NCBI GenBank assembly: GCA_013400155.1 | Contig: VXBM01000419.1 | Span: 26,244-90,243, forward strand | DNA from: Helopsaltes ochotensis | Taxonomy: Eukaryota; Chordata; Aves; Passeriformes; Locustellidae | DNA: 64,000 nucleotides | Direction: 5' to 3' | Part shown: piece after piece, positions 56,928 to 64,000 of the stretch | Numbering within the stretch: the stretch's first letter is position 1 | Layout of the letters: every line of letters begins with the position of its first letter | Translations under genes and position numbers: made by a program | The notes under the pieces: model-generated | The model's input: only the letters and a program-made list of their open reading frames with translations | Databases searched by the model: none | What the model was told of the DNA's origin: nothing

Positions 56928-58485
56928 GGGAGCTCCAGCTCCTTCCTGAGCCAGTTATTCAACAGAGTGACAGCTGGAACACACCTGGTGTGGCATCAAG
57001 GAATCTTTTCATCACCTTTTGGGAAAGGTCTCGGGTTCCCATCCCTATGAGCTGCTTAATCCCCCGTGGGTGCTGTCAGTGTGAGGTGCCTGTTGCTCCC
57101 ATGGCTGCAGGGACTCCTTTGCCCCTCCAGGGTTTGGGCAAAACTGGGACTTTCAGGGAGCAATTTTGGTGACCTGGCCGTGCCAGCACTGCCCAGGTCC
57201 CACCCTGTGCCAGCAGCAGGCAGGTGCTCTGTGGGTCTGGTGTGGGTGTTGCAAAGGCAGCTCAGGGATTGTTCACCGCCCGAGCTCTGTGGCAAATTAA
57301 GCGCAAAACCAGATTTCTCTGCTCATCTATCCTGACCAAAACATCAGAGATAAGTGACGGAGAGCAGGGGGGATGTGCAGCAGCACAGAGCTGGAGGCAC
57401 AGCACCGGGGAGGTGGTGACGTGACGTGGTCAGCCCCAAATCCCAGGTACCAAATACCCCAGTAGGGGAGAGCCCACAGAGAGGGTGTGAAATGCTTTGG
57501 TGCCATGAAATGCTTCTGAACCTATTGCCTGATTCCCAGCCTGGGAGTGAGAGAAGCAGGAGGACTCTCGGAGGGGGGACAGGCCCATAGCAGAGCGGGA
57601 AGAGCTGCAGATCCCCGATTCCAGCTCTCTGTCACAACCTGGCTGCCACGGGCAGAAAACTCCCACCTCGCAGGAGTCAAACGTGAGGAGCTGAGCAATG
57701 TCGTCAGCCTTTTGGGCTCGGGGTGGTTGTGGTGGGGATGAATTTGGCCCAGAGATTTCTGTTCAGCTGCACTGAGTTACCGGCCATCTGGCTCGGCGCG
57801 CTGCAATCCGCAGCTTCTCCAAGCCCATATGGGAGGCAATGTTTTTTTTCGCTGTGTATGTTATATTTCCCAGAACGTATGGCCCATACATTTAAAATAT
57901 TTGAGCGCTGCCTCCTGCACTAGCAGATAATCTGGAGCTGTGACACCAGAGATTTCTTTTGGAGGAGGATTTATTTTTCCCGGTGTTTTTAGGCAGCTTT
58001 AAAACGTGATCCTGGGAAAAGGGAGTGTTTGGCTTGGTGCCCAGTGCCCGAGGTGGGCAGCAGAGGGGCCAGCAGTGTGGGCACTGCCTGTGCCTGCTCT
58101 CCAATGCTGTAATCATAATTATATTCTTTTATACCCTTTGTCCATTTGCAATGATCTGGGGACTTCAATTCCTGCCCGTTTGCAACATGCCTGCCCCTGG
58201 ATTAAACAGGGAGGTAGCACCAGGCCTGGGAAAGGATGTCTGAGCCCGGGGTCAGGCAGATCCTGGGCTAAGGGGGCTCCTTCTCCATCCAACAAACAAG
58301 ACACAGCATTTTTTCACTCTGCAGCCCCATTTCCCTGTGCCCTGAAACCAAAGTGTTGCCCCCAGGGCCAGGCACTGCCAGGGTTTCGTGTTCGAGGGTG
58401 TTTTATCCGTCTGTTTGGCAGCTGATGTGGCAGAACACCGTGAGCATCATTCTCTGGAAGGCAATAGCTCCAGACAGGGCTCTGA
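56928..58485. other. Intergenic, no gene recognised
   Basis: About 1.6 kb. AT-richer stretches at 57780-57910 and 58100-58160 are candidate noncoding elements. No splice-flanked exon. Confidence 0.5.
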
Positions 58486-58739
58486 TAAAGACCAAGCATT
58501 TAAAAATATGTTCGTGGCATAGTTTTATGCCCAAAATACGTGGTGGTGCACTACGCAGCTTAAGTGTAAGTGAAGGATATCGTATTACTTTGGATATATG
58601 GAGAGCTCAGCTTATGAAATGTATAACTCATCCGGTGTATGGAAAACCAATACATCTTCCATATGGGCAACAAATCAGAGATGATTATCCCTGGGGAAAA
58701 AAACGGTCATGCTGTATTGAGCGTTTTGACTTGGAGTAG
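58486..58739 (+). other. Anomalous AT-rich open frame of unknown origin
   Basis: From about 58500 to a TAG at 58737-58739 one frame stays open for 79 codons through AT-rich sequence set in GC-rich DNA. By hand count 57 of the 79 codons end in A or T, unlike SCARB1 or the chance frames nearby. The peptide is not low-complexity; pieces include HSFMPKIRGGALRSL, HPVYGKPIHLPYGQQ and DDYPWGKKRS. I do not recognise it. It could be a remnant of a viral or transposon-derived coding region, a retrocopy fragment, or a conserved noncoding element that is open by chance. There is no start codon at a sensible place at its left edge and no splice acceptor that I trust. Confidence 0.3.
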
Positions 58740-61700
58740 ACACAAGTTTTCATTCCTGCTCCATGACTAAATTTCCTAAGCTGAACAGTCAAATAAAATG
58801 ATCTCATTCCCCCTCTGTGCCATGGCACAGCCTTGCTGGGCGCTGTTTGTGGGAGCTGGAGCGGGCTGGGCTCCAGCTGGAGGGGTCAGTGGGAGCTCTG
58901 CCACCAGCCCCCTCCGGGCTGCCTTCGGCCAAGGGCAGAGCGTCGCTGGTGGCTCCGCGCCGCCTTTGGGGCACCTCTGCCCACCCTGCCTGAGCCAATT
59001 CCCAGAGCCCCGGGGTGGCGAGGGGCAGCAGGCACCAGGGGAGAGCTGAACTCCCACAAAACTGCCGTTCCCTGAGCAAAGGGAGGTGCTGCAGGGAGCT
59101 GACCGCTCCGAGGGCCGCGGCCGCTGTCCCCCCAGCCCGGTACCGGCGTGGAAATATGTCAAGCTCAGGAGATGATCTCGTTATGGGAAGATTATGCTAA
59201 TGAAATGTTTCCTGAGATCAAACTCATTTTGTGTTCAAAAGCATTAAAATAAATGGCTTCTAATTGAATCTTATAAACGGTCCCCTCCTGATAATGAGCC
59301 GCTATTAATTATAATTGAAGGAAGGCAGAACACAAACACAGCGGCAGCGTGGGGGGAGGCGATGGCACGCCGGGGGCAGCTCTGTGCTGAGGGGTCTGGG
59401 AGGGGTCCTGACCTTCCCCTCCGTCCCTCCCACACTGCTGGGACCGTGGGCCCTGGGGTGGTGCACGGGGACTTGGCCAGGGACATCTCCTGGGGACATC
59501 CCAGGGAGCCCTCTTTGAAAAGAGGGAGAGCAAATGTGTGCACTGTGCTGTGTGTGCCATCCCGCAGCCTTTAAAATCTCCGTCCTTTATTACAACTATT
59601 ATTGTTATTATCCTTTTTTCCTTTCCAAAGGCCCAGGTTCCTGCCAGGCACAGCGTGTGCTGTCCAGCCAGGGTGACCTCATCTGCTTCGAAGCACAAAA
59701 TGGGCATCTGAGCTCAACCAGAGAAAATTTACAGGAATTCATCTGTCAACAGGGACGTTTCCATTTAATAAGTGCTCAGTTTGAGATCACATTAGCCCTT
59801 CAATTATTTATACGCTGAAATTGTACAACTTCTCCGTTCAGGTCTAAAAAAAGAAGCAAATGTCTTTTGCTTTCCTTCCGACAGAGCTTGTCAGCTGAAA
59901 CTTAGCAGGCACCCCTGCGGGGTGCTGGGGGTGACAGCCTCACCACAGCAGGGTTTGGGTGCTGTAAATACGGGCTGAGCAGAAAATCCCACCGAGGATG
60001 CTCTGCCTTTATCCGCTTCTTGCAGCGGGTGCCGTGAGTTCGGGCCGGGATGCTCTGGGGAGGGTTGGAAACAGGCCCTGGGGCATCCTTGGCACCTTCC
60101 TCCTTGTTTTTCCCACTTTGTTGTCTATTTAAAGCACTGCTCCCTCTGGCGTGCCTCCTCCCACACGGTTGTCCAGCGCAGGGATGGCGGGTGGGAGGCA
60201 CAATCCGGGCTGGGATTCGCTCTGCCCGCCGGGCTGGTGCCCCGGCGCATCGCTCCAGAGTCACTAATGGCCTTTTGCTTTTATGTCTCAGCTGCTCGAA
60301 GGGATTAAAAGGGAATAATTAAATAGCCAGCAATACAGCCATCGATAAAATCGCGCCGGTAATGATGGGGGGGGGGGAAAAAAAGCACCAAAAGGAGAGG
60401 ACAAAGCTGTGCAGAGCCAGGGAGGGCTCCACAGCCTGTGGTTTTTGGCAGAAATCATTAAGCCGGGGCAGGCTGTGCCCGAGGAGCCGCTCGTCCCCCG
60501 GGCACGCCTGGTGTCGCGCATTTGGAAATGCTGCTGTGGAATCAATGAGAGCCGCTCAGATTTCCCGAGCCGAGCGAGCCTGGCGATCAGACAGCGCTAA
60601 CGCCGCGGCGAAAAAATGTGCTCGTCTTGTGCAGCCAAGGGGAAAGAGAGCAAAAATTCCCTGGGAAGGGGAATCGCTGCCTCCCCCGCCTTGCTGCGGG
60701 CAGCATCGTGTCCTCGGTGTCCTGAAACTCAGACGGGGAGGGAGAGGGGGTCCCGAACCCCCCATTCCAGCAGCCAAACCCCCCCTCCCCGCGGTGGGGA
60801 CGGAGCTAAGCCAGCACCGGGGATGCTCGCCCGGTTATACCGCGGGACGAGCAGGGACCGCCGGGGGACCCGGGAGCGCCGGTGGATGCGATTTCGGAAC
60901 CGAGCTTTGAATTTTTGAACTGATTTTTCAGAACTTGAATTTTTGCCCTGTCCCGGCGCCCATTCAAACCCTCTGCGAACTTCTCCCTTCGAGGTCTGTG
61001 CACAGAACAGAACAAATTCCGTGGCCCCGGCGGGACTTTCTGGGTACTTTCCTGCCCCACACAACAGCCCGTGTTTATTTTCCCGGCAGTGGGAGGGAAG
61101 TGCGTGGTGACTGTGCTGGGGTTTGGGGTGAAACCCGGCTTTGGGGTGAAACCCGGCTCTTTGGGGCACAGGGATGGGGGAAGCTGCCGAGGCAACTCAA
61201 CGCCTTTTGTCTCTGGTGTTAGTAGGGATTTCCCTGCTGTTTTACAGCTGGGAAAGCCGGCACTAATGTGCTAATTAGATTTAACACCCAAGCTAGGAAC
61301 GTGGCAAATTAGCCAAAACATCGCGGTGTTAACCCCGCGGTGGGGCTGGGTTTCTGCATCCTTCCCCGGGGTGACAGGGAAAATCCCGAGGTGTTGTGCC
61401 GCACATTGAGCCTCTCGCTCCACTTTTGACACCTCCTAAAGCAAATCTCCTCCGGTCAGGATGAAGCCTTCCATCCTGAATCCCTTTCCATTGCTCTTGG
61501 TGAGGAGGGAGCACGAGTGGACAGCGAGGTGGGAGGAGAGGAATGCAGGAGCTTGTGCTCGTCACACGGATCCCCATCGTGGATATTCCACGGGGGGAAA
61601 AAAAAATTTAAAAAAATAAAATAAAAAAAATCACTGCTGGGATTCCTACCCAGCTCTGGGAGCTGCCCCAGCTCCCGGGTGGGAAGCGTGGAGACCCCAC

Positions 61701-62135
61701 CCCAGCAGCACAAACACGAGGCAGGGGAGGGGTTCTTAACCTGGTGGTTTTTTTTTTTTTGAGCACATAAAATCCCGCCGTGCACTGAATCAGCTGCTCG
61801 TTTCAACAAGATGTGGCAGGGACGGTAATTGTATGTTGAGTGCTCTCCGGTTGATTAAGAACATATTTATTGAAGTTTATCTACTGTAATATGTATAAGT
61901 CTCTTATTAGATAATTGCTAAACCTCAAACACCTGTTTAACAGATCGTATATATACCCCATTACATAGTTGTTAAACCGCACTGGTTTTAATTCATCAGA
62001 TGCGAATGTGAAATCCATTCTAAATTAAATTCATTTTGAGGCACTTTAAAGGAGACATTCCCCGCTTCCCTTCTACAAAGGGGATAAGAGCACCATATTT
62101 CCTGATGATGTTTCAGGACAGCTCTGTTCTCCAAG

Positions 62136-62142
<7 letters not shown>
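58740..62142. other. Intergenic, with a CpG-rich segment and candidate noncoding elements
   Basis: No coding exon recognised. CpG-rich from about 60440 to 61060 (GCCGCGGCGAAAA, GACCGCCGGGGGACCCGGGA and similar), which could be an unannotated promoter. AT-rich repeat-poor blocks lie at 59150-59300, 59720-59850 and especially 61820-62060. A short duplication of TTTGGGGTGAAACCCGGCT sits at 61121-61160. A-rich run at 61598-61630; G-run at 60366-60377. Confidence 0.5.

Positions 62143-62186
<44 letters not shown>
62143..62186. repeat. Poly-T tract, 44 bases
   Basis: Uninterrupted T-run after CCAAGTGTCCTC and before GGGCAAGCAAC. Read on the minus strand it would be a poly-A tail, but no retroposon body is recognised next to it. 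Confidence 0.95.
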
Positions 62187-62187
<1 letters not shown>

Positions 62188-64000
62188 GGCAAGCAACTAA
62201 ATGGAGATGTGTTAAAAATGCCTACAAGTCTTTTCACATAAAAAACCCCCCAGAATTTAAAAAGCTTGATGTTAAACCCAGGGCTGCCATCACTGCTGCT
62301 GTCTGCAGATGTCTGGGGAAGGGGAAAGGTGGTGGGGTTGTGGGCAGGCTCTGTGAGGATGGGGTTTGCTAAGCCCAGCGCTAAATTGAGGAGTTTTGCT
62401 TGGCTCCATTGGCTTTTTGCTCCAAATCAGCAAATTCTCATTTCAGCCATTTGCCGCTGATCCACACCCCTGTGAGGGCACCAGTGCTGCTCCCAGTCCA
62501 TCCCACCTGGAGGATTATCCCGGAGCTTTTATTCAGTGGTTTAGAGCCCCGGATTCCTCTGTGCAGCCATGCTCACCTGGTGCCCCACCAGAGAGGGTGA
62601 ATCCTTCTCCCCACGGTGCTGCTGCAGTGAGAGGTCTCTGCTCAGGCAGAGATGATCCTTTGTTTTCTTCTCTCTTTATTTAATTGTCCCGTGGGGGAAT
62701 CGCTGAGTGCCCTTCATTTTGTGATGCAGAACTGGTGTTGACACGCTGCTTTATTAGATGAGTAAGGGTAAAGCCTTGGAGACGCTATTTAAATAAGGGA
62801 GAAATCTCACTGCCGGGATGGGAATGGAGAAACACACACTGGGCTCTGGTAACCCGTTGATTTCCACCCCAGCCCTAGTTCTGCCAGCGTGGTTATTTGT
62901 GTATCTCTGCAGCAAACCGGGCTCAGGAGTTGCAAAGCCTCCATGCCCCTGCGGGCACATCCCTGCACAGACACAGGGTCCCCAACTTTGGGGCATTTCA
63001 CAGCAAAACCTTGAGTGATATTTACGATCAACATCACGACCTGGCTGGCTGCTGCTTCACCTGCTCTTCCTTTTTTTTTTTCTTTTTTTCTTTTTTTGGA
63101 GCAGGCAGTTCTCCCCGTGGTTTCCAAGGGCAGGGACAGCTGTGCTGGCTCAGGGATGGTGCAGGAAAAGGAGCTGGAGGCTGGAAAACCCCGGCCCGGT
63201 GTCAGCATTGCTGCATTTCTGACTGCAGCTCACCCCTGGGGGTTCTGCCCTCCGTCCTTCCTGCCCCGCCAGCTCCACGGGCAGCCAGAGGCCAGGCTGG
63301 TACCCAGCTCTGCTGCAGCCCCTGTGCAGTCATCCAAGGCTTTGGATGCTTTATCAAGTGTTTCAGCTCCCAAGCCAACATAAATCACGCTGTTGGCAGG
63401 CTCTGCCTTTCTGTCTCTGCTGTTATTTTCTGTTCATGATAAAACAATGTGGAAAGGAAGCACGCAGGCCAAGGGGAGGGGGAGCAGAAACAAGATCCCT
63501 TATCTAATGCGTGCCTGAGCTGCTCAAATGTTTCTGTATCAGCAATTATTTTGCCTGGCTTCGGGCTTTCACAAAGCTCTTGAGTCCTACAAATGCAGTC
63601 TGAGATCACGTTGGCAAAGCACAGACCCAAATTCTTCACCTTCTGTCTGACTCTCGGTAGCCTTTGGAGGAGACCCGTGGAAGGCCTCACGTGCACATCA
63701 ACACGGAGGAAATGAGCTGGGAGAGAGGCTCCGCTGGGGTCTGGGGAGATGCTGAGCATCTCCAGCTCTGCCCCAGAGCTCCTAACGCTGGCTGGAGTCA
63801 TCAAAAACTGGGTAGGATCAGGCACCTTGAGGTGCCTGACTGCAGGGAGTGGAGTATAGTCCATGCCAACAACTGGAAATGCACAAAATATGAGGGCATT
63901 GCACTGTGTGGAGGCTTGCAGAGTGAATAACCATTATTGGGGTGGTTTCTGTTCACAGCCCGTGGCTGGTGGCCCAGTTTAGAGCATGAGCTTATAAATT
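62187..64000. other. Intergenic, no gene recognised
   Basis: About 1.8 kb to the right edge. A T-rich tract lies at 63070-63098 and a perfect short palindrome at 63819-63838. No exon recognised. Confidence 0.5.
63819..63838. repeat. Perfect 9-bp-arm inverted repeat with CACCT/AGGTG half-sites
   Basis: CAGGCACCTTGAGGTGCCTG: 9-base arms with a 2-base centre. The arms contain CACCT and its complement AGGTG, the core bound by ZEB- and Snail-type zinc-finger repressors, so it could be a paired binding site. Function is not shown. Confidence 0.85.

Noticed and set aside
1..64000. CRISPR arrays, operons, tRNA or rRNA genes
   Set aside because: Sequence is vertebrate. I saw no spacer-repeat array, no tRNA cloverleaf and no rRNA segment on reading through; a covariance-model scan would settle small RNAs.

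Overview
The window is vertebrate nuclear DNA, almost certainly from a bird and probably a songbird. It holds a multi-exon gene with GT-AG introns of 0.2-3.6 kb, several CR1-type LINE fragments and LTR-like dispersed repeats, and long GC-rich intergenic DNA. Bacterial-style features (operons, ribosome binding sites, CRISPR arrays) do not apply. Nearly all open frames here are chance frames in GC-rich DNA.

Left third (1 to about 19.75 kb, plus strand): the 3' part of SCARB1, the HDL and lipid scavenger receptor class B type I. Exons 2-11 can be read base by base with intact splice sites and an unbroken frame (1272 coding nt, 424 codons). Exon 1 (start codon, N-terminal tail and first membrane segment) is not in the window. 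Two alternative C-terminal ends are both present. Exon 12 encodes the SR-BI tail, ending in a PDZ-ligand-like EARL, and its stop codon is the last triplet of the exon. Exon 13 encodes an in-frame SR-BII-like tail with an acidic dileucine motif when exon 12 is skipped, and 3' UTR when it is not. A polyadenylation signal lies at 19725.

The remaining 44 kb shows no recognisable protein-coding exon. It is GC-rich intergenic DNA holding a minisatellite interrupted by a 659-base assembly gap (about 21.35-22.17 kb), three related LTR-like sequences with TATA and AATAAA signals (two of them tail to tail at 31.6-32.3 kb, a third at 34.7 kb), CR1 tails, a 37-bp minisatellite (43.6 kb) and very long poly-T tracts (54.5 and 62.1 kb). 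A second dispersed repeat family of about 570 bp is present at 7.2, 18.6 and 56.3 kb. Scattered AT-richer, repeat-poor blocks look like candidate conserved noncoding elements. By human gene order the next gene beyond the SCARB1 3' end would be NCOR2, so this may be its distal upstream region; that is inference.

The observations most worth checking are the SR-BI/SR-BII exon arrangement with its lineage differences (no equivalent of one palmitoylation cysteine; a canonical acidic dileucine), an anomalous AT-rich open frame of unknown origin at 58.5 kb, the tail-to-tail LTR pair, and a perfect 13-bp-arm hairpin at 20.87 kb. I found no clear evidence of a wholly new biological system.
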